The translations under genes and the position numbers were made by a program. The notes beneath the pieces are model-generated. The model worked only from the letters and a program-made list of their open reading frames with translations. It searched no databases and was not told the DNA's origin. This document shows, piece after piece, positions 1 to 6,728 of a DNA stretch of 33,602 nucleotides; the first letter of the stretch is position 1, and each line of letters begins with the position of its first letter. This stretch comes from an uncultured Prevotella sp. (GTDB lineage: Bacteria > Bacteroidota > Bacteroidia > Bacteroidales > Bacteroidaceae). The stretch lies in the NCBI GenBank assembly GCA_900548585.1, contig URLI01000023.1, forward strand, positions 1 to 33,602, given 5' to 3'.

Positions 1-83
1 CTCGTGAGAAGTGTCAGCCCTAATTTTATTTGCTCATAAAAGTTTTACCGGACAGTAATAATAATAAATTAAATAATTGGCAG

Positions 84-114
84 CAAAGGTAGGAGTATAG
101 TTTGAATGCCGCAA
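84..114 (-). promoter_or_regulatory. Bacteroidetes-type promoter, leftward
   Basis: On the minus strand TACCTTTG (84-91) matches the TAnnTTTG -7 element. A TTG (112-114) lies 20 nt upstream as the -33 element. Transcription would start near 77 and leave the window to the left, so its gene is not visible. Confidence 0.5.
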
Positions 115-188
115 TACCTATTTATTATGATTTTTCGCAATCGTATCATACCCCACAACCGGTCACTGCAACACCTATTGGGGTTTAA

Positions 189-239
189 CCCAAACTGGTC
201 ATTATAGCCCAAACTGATTGTTGTCGTTTGCCCAGACAG
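189..239. repeat. Short direct repeats, CCCAAACTG type
   Basis: CCCAAACTG occurs at 189-197 and 208-216, with a degenerate copy CCCAGACAG at 231-239. The first copy is also the right arm of a small TTGGG/CCCAA dyad (178-193). No function is evident. Confidence 0.5.
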
Positions 240-246
240 GTTGGTT

Positions 247-290
247 GTTGTTTTTTTTGCAGGCGTAGCGGGCTACGTAAAAAAAACGAC
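247..290. other. Nested stem-loop with T8/A8 outer arms
   Basis: Outer arms GTTGTTTTTTTT (247-258) and AAAAAAAACGAC (279-290) pair with one G-T. They enclose an inner CGTAG/CTACG hairpin (264-277). It could be a bidirectional terminator-like structure, but no gene clearly ends here. Confidence 0.45.
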
Positions 291-413
291 GGGCAAGATG
301 CCGGCAAGCGGCTGCAAGCAGACGGGGAACGGAACACATGGAACTATCTTGTGAGTATGATATTCTGCCTGTCTGCCGTCTCTGTATAGCTCCGTGAGGA
401 ATGGTTGCAAATG

Positions 414-461
414 ATATTAGAAAGAGGACATGCCGGTTTTGGCACGTCCCCTTTCTAATAT
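414..461 (-). terminator. Hairpin terminator of the lipoprotein gene
   Basis: Two 21-nt arms (414-434 and 441-461) flank a 6-nt loop, about 45 nt past the stop of the lipoprotein gene. The two imperfect positions are A-C in a plus-strand transcript but U-G wobbles in a minus-strand one, so the structure favours the leftward transcript. The T-tract after it is weak. Confidence 0.7.
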
Positions 462-506
462 TTTAATGACAACAACGGCTATCCGTTCGTTGCTATTGCT
501 TATCGT

Positions 507-2561
507 TTAGTATTTGCGCACTCCATTTTCGTCCACAATACCACGGAACATATTATATTTTGAGGCATCCAGTGGCTTTTCTGACGCTTCGTCGCCTTCC
601 GTCCCCATATATACCGGACGGATGCAGGATGCCTGAGGTTTCGGTGCTGCTGCATAACTCCCCTCACCAGAGCCGAACACCAAAAGGGTTCCAGTACTAT
701 AAGATGATGATTGTGAAGACCAGTAGTGCCCGGTGAATATCTGGCCATAATCAATCAACCGGTAATTTACCCTGTTTGAGTTTAACACACCATACATAAA
801 CCCTGCGAACGGCAGGAACAGGCCTTTGTTGGTAAGAACCAAACCTGTCACGTCCTCAAATTTCCACAGACTTTTTGTTCCTACCGGGAAGCCCGAATAA
901 TTTTTCACACCGATGCCACCCGTTTCCTGGTCAGAGAAATAGGCGCCGTAAATCTTGTTGCCCTTGTCGGTGTAGCAGTAGCCGGGTATAATAGTTTTTG
1001 CATTTTCCCACAAGCCTTTCAGCTCTTCCATCTTAGGATAGCGATATTGATGATTGTAATTTGTTTGAGTGGTGTAGAAATGAACGATGTCACCGTAATA
1101 TACCTGTGTTCTGTCCGTGGTAAATTTACCTTCGAACGTGAACCATTTTGTCTCAAACGGCTTCTTTATATCTGGGCGAATATTTGGATTCCAGGCTAAG
1201 TATTCCTTAGCCGTGAAATCAAAGGTGTTTTTTATCAAACCCTGTGTAAATAGGTCGCAGTCTTCAGCAGTCATACCGAAACCACCCGATTTACCATTGA
1301 CGCCAATCTTGAAGTACCAGTGTTGCGAGCCAGGTTTATCCGATAATACCTCAGTTTTTTTAATTTTTAAGGGTTCTTTCATCCAGTCAGCCTGTTTGGG
1401 ATAGTCAGCATAGTTGCTGATCCACCATTGAGCTGGCGCGATGCCCCAATATTCTTCAGTGCCTTCGGTATAGTGGATGAAGTTACCCGTTGCCCATAGG
1501 GTGCCGGCAACCTTTACATAAGGTTTAGCCTTAGGCAACTTCTCAAGCTTGACGGTGGAGCGGTAAGTCTTATTGACATCGAAAACCTTATGCACATCCT
1601 TGCTGTAAATCTGGTCATCGGTGGTGATCAGCGTGAAGCTGATTTTGTCGCTCACGTCCGGGAAAAGGGCTACCCACACATACCCATTTTGAGCCTGAAT
1701 GCCTGCAGTCCCGTTGCCTTTCACGTCAATGGCGTAGTCCTTGTTCTGTGCCCCGCCGAGGTACGTGCCGTTGGTGAGGTCCAGCACATCCGACGATTTC
1801 ACGCCGTTGATGTAAATGGTTTTGATGTTGTTGATAGGATTGCCGTTCTCGTCTTTGAACTTCAATCCCCAGAACGACACGAGGCGTTTCAGGTTCACGG
1901 TGGCTTTAACAGTGCCGTCATTATTAACCTCAGTAGGCTTAACCGTTCCCCAGTTGTAGTCGTAGTTGGCGTCGATGGTAGCCAACTGGCCGTCCTGATG
2001 GCTCAAGTCGAGCTTTATCTGTTTTTTGATTTTTTCGGAGTCTATGTAAGATGTGACGATGGTGTCTTTAGTTATTTCTTTCCCATTTTTATCTACTGTA
2101 TCGTACTTGATTTTTTCATCATTTTTTTCCGCAGCCTTCACATTGGCTTTGTCTGTGGCCAAGGTAGGCGTGCCAGGATAGAAGAACGCAAGGTAGTCGT
2201 TTGTCGTCATCGTTCTTTTGCTCTTGATGGTGCCGGTGAAAGCCGTTTTGTGTGTGTTGGCATCGTCTGCCGTCACTTTGCTGTAATCAGTCTCCCGGCT
2301 GTCGTCTCCGTCGGTGCAGTTGAATACGAGTATTTTGTCGCCTTGTGCCCAGTTCGACAGCACCACGTTATCTTCGTTGAGCGAGAGGACTCTACTTTGG
2401 GGAGAATCTGCATTGTCGTTTACGGTAACGCTTATCTTGTACACATGTGGGTCATTTACGCTTTCAGCTTCAAAATTATCACTGTCGCTGCAGGCGGCGA
2501 GCCCAAGCATGGCGAGAACTCCTATAAGGAGTCTAAAAGCAAATTGTCTTTTCATAATCAT
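507..2561 (-). CDS. Fimbrillin/FISUMP-like surface lipoprotein
   Basis: A 684-aa predicted lipoprotein. The N-terminus has Lys/Arg, a hydrophobic core and a lipobox ending LAAC (Cys24, or Cys22 if the second Met at 2555 is used), so it should be lipidated and carried to the outer membrane. Residues about 40-350 resemble the fimbrillin-like domains of Bacteroidales, including a 'W..GD.I.VF' stretch near residue 71. The C-terminal third (about 500-670) has the pattern of a FISUMP-type domain: 'LFLPFAG', then 'HYWSSQ', then 'SCIRPV'. The likely role is a surface adhesin or fimbrial component; no ligand can be inferred. It sits 36 nt downstream of a 57-aa peptide gene, probably in one transcript from the promoter near 3057-3088. 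The domain calls are by eye, with no alignment run. No frameshift is seen. Confidence 0.75.
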   Translation of the reverse strand: MIMKRQFAFRLLIGVLAMLGLAACSDSDNFEAESVNDPHVYKISVTVNDNADSPQSRVLSLNEDNVVLSNWAQGDKILVFNCTDGDDSRETDYSKVTADDANTHKTAFTGTIKSKRTMTTNDYLAFFYPGTPTLATDKANVKAAEKNDEKIKYDTVDKNGKEITKDTIVTSYIDSEKIKKQIKLDLSHQDGQLATIDANYDYNWGTVKPTEVNNDGTVKATVNLKRLVSFWGLKFKDENGNPINNIKTIYINGVKSSDVLDLTNGTYLGGAQNKDYAIDVKGNGTAGIQAQNGYVWVALFPDVSDKISFTLITTDDQIYSKDVHKVFDVNKTYRSTVKLEKLPKAKPYVKVAGTLWATGNFIHYTEGTEEYWGIAPAQWWISNYADYPKQADWMKEPLKIKKTEVLSDKPGSQHWYFKIGVNGKSGGFGMTAEDCDLFTQGLIKNTFDFTAKEYLAWNPNIRPDIKKPFETKWFTFEGKFTTDRTQVYYGDIVHFYTTQTNYNHQYRYPKMEELKGLWENAKTIIPGYCYTDKGNKIYGAYFSDQETGGIGVKNYSGFPVGTKSLWKFEDVTGLVLTNKGLFLPFAGFMYGVLNSNRVNYRLIDYGQIFTGHYWSSQSSSYSTGTLLVFGSGEGSYAAAPKPQASCIRPVYMGTEGDEASEKPLDASKYNMFRGIVDENGVRKY

Positions 2562-2597
2562 TTGTTTTTTTAGTTTTCAGTTTCAATAATTAAATGC

Positions 2598-2771
2598 TTA
2601 TTCGTTGGAGAGCTCATCCTCATCCCACAAATCCGTACCCTTAGATAGTTCGTCGTCGCCGCCATCTTCAGTGTTGCCTTTGCCTACGCCGTTGCTTGCT
2701 GCCAGCAGGCTATCTGACATCACTTCCATGACATTGCATTTTGGACGTTCGTAAAATAACTTTTTTTCCAT
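2598..2771 (-). CDS. 57-aa acidic small protein upstream of lipoprotein
   Basis: A 57-codon ORF with an ATG start (2769-2771) and TAA stop (2598-2600). It begins MEKKLFYERPKCNVMEVMSD, continues with SLLAASNGVGKG, and ends in a very acidic tail rich in Asp and Glu. There is no signal peptide or transmembrane helix. The gene lies 36 nt before the lipoprotein start and shares its leader, so the two are probably co-expressed. From memory, short proteins of this pattern (basic start, 'Y..P', hydrophobic 'LLA.S', then acidic end) often precede surface-protein genes in Prevotella; I know of no assigned function. It could be a chaperone-like partner, a secreted peptide or a translation-coupling leader. 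Coding potential is supported by length, plausible composition and position, not by a homology search. Confidence 0.65.
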   Translation of the reverse strand: MEKKLFYERPKCNVMEVMSDSLLAASNGVGKGNTEDGGDDELSKGTDLWDEDELSNE

Positions 2772-3056
2772 AATCTTGTTTCATTTTTGAGATTTGTATT
2801 TTATAATTGTGCGTAATACCACGTTATGGTTTAACTCCAAGATTTCATAATCTGGACATAAGAAAGTGAATATTCTTTTATCAAGTTCTAAAGTTTCGGT
2901 TTTAGATTTTATGCAGTCAGGGCAAGGCTCTGAGAGTCGCTAATCTTTTATCGTTTTCAATAATCTGCAAAATCAATTCATACGATTCGCAGAAACAGCC
3001 GGGCCTCTTTGCGGGTCATGTGGTTGTCTTTTGCAAGACAGCAACATATTTCGGGG
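2772..3056 (-). other. Long 5' leader of the lipoprotein operon
   Basis: If the 3057-3088 promoter is used, the first gene has a leader of about 280 nt. It contains a hairpin close to the 5' end (TGTCTT 3025-3030 with AAGACA 3035-3040) and the frameshifted small ORF. No known riboswitch was recognised. Confidence 0.4.
2917..3019 (-). pseudogene. Frameshifted small ORF in the operon leader
   Basis: Starting at ATG 3017-3019, frame 0 reads MTRKEARLFLR and then stops after two more codons. One base later, a second frame reads SYELILQIIENDKRLATLRA and then LP before a TGA at 2917-2919. The whole span is 103 nt, that is 34 codons plus one base, so a single extra nucleotide separates two protein-like halves. 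The second half has no start of its own because a TGA lies just upstream. It could be a decayed small gene, a sequencing error, or a leader peptide read by programmed frameshifting. It lies in the 5' leader of the 57-aa peptide/lipoprotein transcript. Confidence 0.4.
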
Positions 3057-3088
3057 CAAAGTTATTATTTTTTACGGTTAATAGACAA
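3057..3088 (-). promoter_or_regulatory. Promoter for 57-aa peptide and lipoprotein genes
   Basis: On the minus strand TAACTTTG (3057-3064) fits the TAnnTTTG -7 element, with TTG (3086-3088) 21 nt upstream. Confidence 0.55.
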
Positions 3089-3230
3089 TAAATTTCTACC
3101 CCCCCCATATTTAACAATATTTATACTATGTTTAGGTTTCGCAAGCAAAAGTAGTTGAATGAAGTGTTTGGAATTTGTGTTGGTTTTTCTTCGTGCCAAC
3201 CGTGCTTGCCGTAAACACCTGCCAAAGATA

Positions 3231-3336
3231 CAAACACGGCGTAATTGGAAAGCAAACACGGCGTATTTGGAAAGCAAACACGGCGTAATTGGTCAGCAAA
3301 CACGGCGTATTTGGTCAGCAAAACCGCCGTATTTGC
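3231..3336. repeat. Five-copy 22-nt tandem repeat
   Basis: An 18-nt core of the form CAAACACGGCGTAWTTGG plus a 4-nt linker repeats exactly every 22 nt, starting at 3231, 3253, 3275, 3297 and 3319. The cores alternate AATT/ATTT, and the linkers are AAAG twice then TCAG twice. The fifth unit is degenerate. The array lies between the regulator's stop (3368) and the leftward promoter at 3057-3088. The apparent ORFs across it are products of the repetition. Confidence 0.9.
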
Positions 3337-3367
3337 ATCAATGCTTGTGGTGAACTGTTGTCGTGGT

Positions 3368-4324
3368 CTATAACTTTACAGAACTTATGTCAACAAGGTC
3401 GTTAACGATGGCATAAATTGTTAGCCCCGCCACACTGTGTATCTGCAACTTGCGGGCTATGTTGCGGCGATGGGTTATGACCGTGTTTACCGAGATGCAG
3501 AGGTGGTCTGCAATCTCCTTGTTTGCCATTCCCTGTACAACACATATTATCACCTCACGCTCGCGCTCGCTCAGTGCCTCCCCTCTCTCTGTGTTGTGGC
3601 TTATCATGCGTGAAATTCTAATGTTCACGTCACTCTGGCTCCTTAGTCTTTCAAGCCGGCGTATGGCAGGGATGAAGATGTAGTCCTCAACATCGGAATG
3701 CTGTCCGAGCCACTGCTCACTCCTGTAAAGGTCGGTCAGGACGGCCATAAGCTTGTTGTTGCACAAGGCATCTGAAGGCAGATACTTGATAATGATGTTC
3801 TTCAGTTCACGCAGTTTGTCGGTCGTCTGACCGTGGTGTCTCGAGAACGTCTCTATGTCGTAGTCGTCTTCCGGTTCTCCTTTCAGCAGTTTGTCAACGT
3901 ATGGAAAGACATTGTCCTCCTCATACTTCATGTGTTTTCTTATCTCGCGTGCATAAGAGTCATAAAGTTTCAATATCAGATGTGCAAGACTGTTGTCCTC
4001 GTCAAGTGCCTCAATCAGTTCCTTGCGCGTCGCTGGTATCTGGTAATCAAGATAAAACACATGCGAAGCCTTAAGGTATATCAATAACGTTGGAACAGAC
4101 AGCCTGCCGTTGTCGTCATTGTTGCGATAGCCGTTTATTGAGAAATTCACTATTGCGAGGAAAGTGTATGTATCCACATTCTGATCCTCGCACACCTCTC
4201 TCACGGTCTTGTCACCGAAGCCGAGATTTATGCCGAAGCGCCCCAGGCTTTCAAGAATATTGTAATTGTCAGCGATGAGCGTTATCATCTTATCATCGGC
4301 TTCGTACAATTTGCTGTTAAGCAT
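3368..4324 (-). CDS. Hemerythrin-domain LuxR-type regulator
   Basis: A 318-aa fusion protein. Residues about 20-65 look like the short N-terminal domain of ScdA/YtfE di-iron proteins. Residues about 80-225 form a hemerythrin-like four-helix region with likely metal ligands His88, His131, Glu135, His163 or His164, His209 and Glu213. Residues 251-310 are a LuxR-type helix-turn-helix ('LSEREREVI', then 'GMANKEIADHL', then 'SVNTVITHRRNI'). The inferred role is a cytoplasmic transcription factor that senses oxygen, nitric oxide or redox/iron state through a di-iron centre and acts on DNA through the C-terminal domain. There is no receiver domain, so the hemerythrin part replaces the usual phosphorylation input. 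It is the next gene after rny on the same strand, behind a terminator. No classical promoter is visible in the 38 bases between that terminator and the start. Its targets are unknown; the flanking surface-protein unit is one candidate. Confidence 0.8.
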   Translation of the reverse strand: MLNSKLYEADDKMITLIADNYNILESLGRFGINLGFGDKTVREVCEDQNVDTYTFLAIVNFSINGYRNNDDNGRLSVPTLLIYLKASHVFYLDYQIPATRKELIEALDEDNSLAHLILKLYDSYAREIRKHMKYEEDNVFPYVDKLLKGEPEDDYDIETFSRHHGQTTDKLRELKNIIIKYLPSDALCNNKLMAVLTDLYRSEQWLGQHSDVEDYIFIPAIRRLERLRSQSDVNIRISRMISHNTERGEALSEREREVIICVVQGMANKEIADHLCISVNTVITHRRNIARKLQIHSVAGLTIYAIVNDLVDISSVKL

Positions 4325-4356
4325 GAATATTCCTTGTTTAATTATTAATTATAATG

Positions 4357-4396
4357 TAAAAAGGCATGGAGAAGCGATTGGCTCGCTCTCCACGCC
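4357..4396 (-). terminator. Rho-independent terminator after rny
   Basis: Minus-strand hairpin with GGC/GCC (4363-4365, 4394-4396), TGGAGA/TCTCCA and GCG/CGC pairing. A run of five T follows in the direction of rny transcription. A mismatch on the plus strand becomes a U-G pair on the minus strand. Confidence 0.8.
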
Positions 4397-4404
4397 CTTG
4401 TTTT

Positions 4405-5940
4405 TTATTTCGCGTATGCCACAGACCTTGTCTCGCGTATGACAGTTATCTTCACCTGTCCCGGATATGTCATCTCGTTCTGTATCTTCGTCGCGATTTC
4501 ATTTGAAAGTGTCTCTGTGTCCTTGTCGTCCATCTTGTCCGCCCCGACTATTACACGCAGCTCGCGTCCCGCCTGTATGGCGTATGTCTTTGTCACCCCT
4601 GGGTAACTCATTGCGATGGCCTCGAGGTCATTAAGTCGTTTTATGTATGCCTCCACGATTTCCCGCCGCGCTCCAGGGCGTGCTCCGCTTATTGCATCGC
4701 ACACCTGAACGATCGGCGCAAGCAACGTCTGCATTTCCATCTCGTCGTGGTGCGCGCCGATTGCGTTGCAAATGTCTGGTTTCTCCTTGTACTTCTCTGC
4801 AATCTTGGCTCCGTAGAGTGCGTGCGGAAGTTCGCTTTCCTCGTCTGGCACCTTGCCGATGTCATGCAGCAGGCCTGCGCGCTTTGCCTTCTTTGGGTTC
4901 AGTCCGAGCTCGCTCGCCATCACAGCGCACAAGTTTGCTGTCTCACGCGCATGTTGGAGGAGGTTCTGCCCATAGGAGGAACGGTATTTCATCTTGCCAA
5001 CTATCCTTATCAGTTCCGGGTGCAGCCCGTGTATGCCAAGGTCTATTGCCGTTCGCTTTCCCGTCTCTATCACCTCGTTGTCTATCTGTTTCTTCACCTT
5101 TGCCACCACTTCCTCGATGCGGGCAGGATGTATTCGCCCGTCGCTCACAAGCTGGTGCAGTGCGAGGCGGCATATTTCCCTCCGTATCGGGTCGAACGCT
5201 GATATTACGATTGCCTCGGGTGTGTCGTCAACCACGATTTCCACGCCACACGCAGCCTCAAGAGCGCGTATGTTGCGTCCCTCCCTGCCAATGATGCGTC
5301 CTTTGACCTCGTCGTTGTCAATATGGAACACGCTGACCGAGTTTTCGATCGCCGTCTCGGTTGCCGTGCGCTGTATCGTCTGTATTACAATCTTCTTTGC
5401 CTGCTGGTTTGCGTTCAGTTTCGCCTCGTCCATTATCTCGTTTATATAAGAAGCCGCGTCAGTCCTCGCCTCGTCCTTCAGGCTTTCAACAAGCCTCGCC
5501 TTTGCCTCATCGGCGCTGAGTCCGGAAAGTTCCTCAAGTTTCTCACGTTCCTGCAACTGCATTTTCGCAAGTTCCTCATTTTTCACCGACAGCATTTTCT
5601 TCTCGTTGTCAATGCGTTGTTGCTGCTGGTCAAGTTCCTGCCTTCTCTTTGCGACCTCTTCCTGTTTCTGGTTCAGGCCTATTTCGCGCTGTTTCAGTTT
5701 GTTCTCACTCTGTTGTATGCGCTGTGTGCGTGTCCTGACCTCCTTTTCGAGCTCGTTCTTCTTGTTCAGGAAAGTTTCCTTCACTTCCAACAGTTTTTTC
5801 TCTTTCAGTACACCGGCCTCTTTTTCTGCCGCAGACAACATTTCGTTGTATTTTCCCTTTGCCACATAACGGAAAACGGAATATCCTATGACGCCACCTA
5901 TAACAAGTGCAGCCACGGCTACTATTGCGTAAATAATCAT
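4405..5940 (-). CDS. rny: Ribonuclease Y
   Basis: Membrane-anchored endoribonuclease that starts mRNA decay. I chose the ATG at 5940 (511 aa) because it gives the usual N-terminal transmembrane helix right away (MIIYAIVAVAALVIGGVIGY). The frame is open back to a GTG at 5994, which would add 18 atypical residues. A long charged coiled coil follows (about 30-180), then a KH RNA-binding domain containing 'GRIIGREGRNIRALE', then an HD domain with the metal-binding pair His359-Asp360 in 'LLHDIGK' and a downstream 'GAHHDE'. Length and order match the family. It is the last gene of a leftward operon with zapA and a coiled-coil gene, an arrangement I recall as common in Bacteroidales, and is followed by a clear terminator. 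Confidence 0.95.
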   Translation of the reverse strand: MIIYAIVAVAALVIGGVIGYSVFRYVAKGKYNEMLSAAEKEAGVLKEKKLLEVKETFLNKKNELEKEVRTRTQRIQQSENKLKQREIGLNQKQEEVAKRRQELDQQQQRIDNEKKMLSVKNEELAKMQLQEREKLEELSGLSADEAKARLVESLKDEARTDAASYINEIMDEAKLNANQQAKKIVIQTIQRTATETAIENSVSVFHIDNDEVKGRIIGREGRNIRALEAACGVEIVVDDTPEAIVISAFDPIRREICRLALHQLVSDGRIHPARIEEVVAKVKKQIDNEVIETGKRTAIDLGIHGLHPELIRIVGKMKYRSSYGQNLLQHARETANLCAVMASELGLNPKKAKRAGLLHDIGKVPDEESELPHALYGAKIAEKYKEKPDICNAIGAHHDEMEMQTLLAPIVQVCDAISGARPGARREIVEAYIKRLNDLEAIAMSYPGVTKTYAIQAGRELRVIVGADKMDDKDTETLSNEIATKIQNEMTYPGQVKITVIRETRSVAYAK

Positions 5941-5996
5941 AAATTTAATTAAGTTTATATTATATAATATGTTAATATTCTCGTTGTCATTCACTG

Positions 5997-6290
5997 TCAG
6001 AGGACTTCCTCTATTTCCGAAGTAATCTTGGCGAGAATATCATCATAAGGAGAGGTGTCGTTGCGGTCCTTGTCCTTGACATAGCGCAAGGCTATGTCAA
6101 TGAGAGCCATATAGAGCAGTTCCTTGTCGCTCTTCCGCCCCCTGAAGACCTGTGCGTAGTTATTCACCGTCTCTGTGATAAGTTTTGCAGCGTTGCGATA
6201 GAACTCCTCCTCGTCACGAATAATCGTCACGGGCAGCTCCATGTCGTAAACATGCAACCTTATGTGTAATTTGTTGTTGTCTCCTGCCAT
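5997..6290 (-). CDS. zapA: Cell division protein ZapA
   Basis: A 97-aa cytoplasmic FtsZ-ring stabiliser. The start chosen is ATG at 6290 (MAGDNNKLHIRLHVYDMELP), since the open frame upstream of it overlaps the preceding gene. The N-terminal half shows the ZapA pattern of a short beta region with 'I...ELPVTI..DEEEFYR.AA..I', followed by a helix rich in charged and leucine residues ('KELLYMALIDIALRYV') for dimer and tetramer contacts. It is 17 nt downstream of a coiled-coil gene and about 50 nt before the rny start, so the three are probably one transcript. ZapA binding to FtsZ is family knowledge, not shown here. Confidence 0.85.
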   Translation of the reverse strand: MAGDNNKLHIRLHVYDMELPVTIIRDEEEFYRNAAKLITETVNNYAQVFRGRKSDKELLYMALIDIALRYVKDKDRNDTSPYDDILAKITSEIEEVL

Positions 6291-6307
6291 CTGCTTCGGT
6301 CTTTGGT

Positions 6308-6607
6308 TCAGTCCTGTCTGCCGCTGAGCAACGTGATGCATTTGTTAATGTCTCTTATGAGGCTTGCCACGCGCTTCTTGGCTCCGTCAAGGTCATCATC
6401 TGTAACTTCAAGCATTTTTGCCATTTTCAGCGAATTGTAGTCACGCTGCCATTGCTTGACCGTCTCCTCCAGTTGCCTTATCCTGGCATCGCGTTCATCA
6501 ACCATCGAATACAATTCCTCATTCTCCTTTTTCATTTGTTTGAATTGGAGAATCATTTGCCTTGCACGAGTTGTGAACAGGGTTATGGTCTTTTCATTTG
6601 CAGCCAT
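6308..6607 (-). CDS. Small coiled-coil protein preceding ZapA
   Basis: A 99-aa protein starting at ATG 6607, which lies just downstream of a strong promoter. Residues about 20-65 are a predicted coiled coil ('MKKENEELYSMVDERDARIRQL' region), and the tail has 'VASLIRDINKCITLLSG'. There is no signal peptide or transmembrane segment. Its size, coiled coil and position directly before zapA suggest a divisome accessory protein in the manner of ZapB, but sequence alone does not prove this. It leads the operon with zapA and rny. Confidence 0.75.
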   Translation of the reverse strand: MAANEKTITLFTTRARQMILQFKQMKKENEELYSMVDERDARIRQLEETVKQWQRDYNSLKMAKMLEVTDDDLDGAKKRVASLIRDINKCITLLSGRQD

Positions 6608-6624
6608 GCATCTACAATTTTCGA

Positions 6625-6655
6625 CAAAAGTAGTGCTTTTTTGCCAATTCACAAA
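6625..6655 (-). promoter_or_regulatory. Promoter of the coiled-coil/zapA/rny operon
   Basis: Minus-strand TACTTTTG (6625-6632) with TTTG (6652-6655) 19 nt upstream. It places the RNA start within about 20 nt of the ATG at 6607. Confidence 0.75.
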
Positions 6656-6728
6656 ATTTCTATAACGGAATTTCGTATTTTTTTAGTATTCCGACTATTA
6701 AGATGCTTGGCTTAATGCTAAGATTGTG

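Larger units (their letters stand above)
1..506. other. Noncoding left flank
   Basis: No convincing gene is seen here. The stretch holds a leftward promoter-like site (84-114), a short repeat cluster (189-239), a stem-loop (247-290) and the terminator of the lipoprotein gene (414-461). The outermost ~57 bases end in a GC-containing segment followed by AT-rich DNA and could be the tip of an insertion sequence, but this is only a guess. Confidence 0.6.

Noticed and set aside
1590..2573. A 327-aa plus-strand ORF opposite the lipoprotein gene
   Set aside because: Low-complexity translation with no family features; the minus-strand protein has a lipobox and recognisable domains.
3065..3353. Overlapping small ORFs across the 22-nt repeat array on both strands
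   Set aside because: They arise because the repeat lacks stops; the encoded peptides are repeats of the DNA unit with no independent support.
4647..5952. Several plus-strand ORFs opposite rny
   Set aside because: They are antisense shadows; the RNase Y protein on the other strand has complete domains.
6666..6693. Strong terminator after the 207-aa gene
   Set aside because: Only six base pairs around a 16-nt loop; too weak to list separately.
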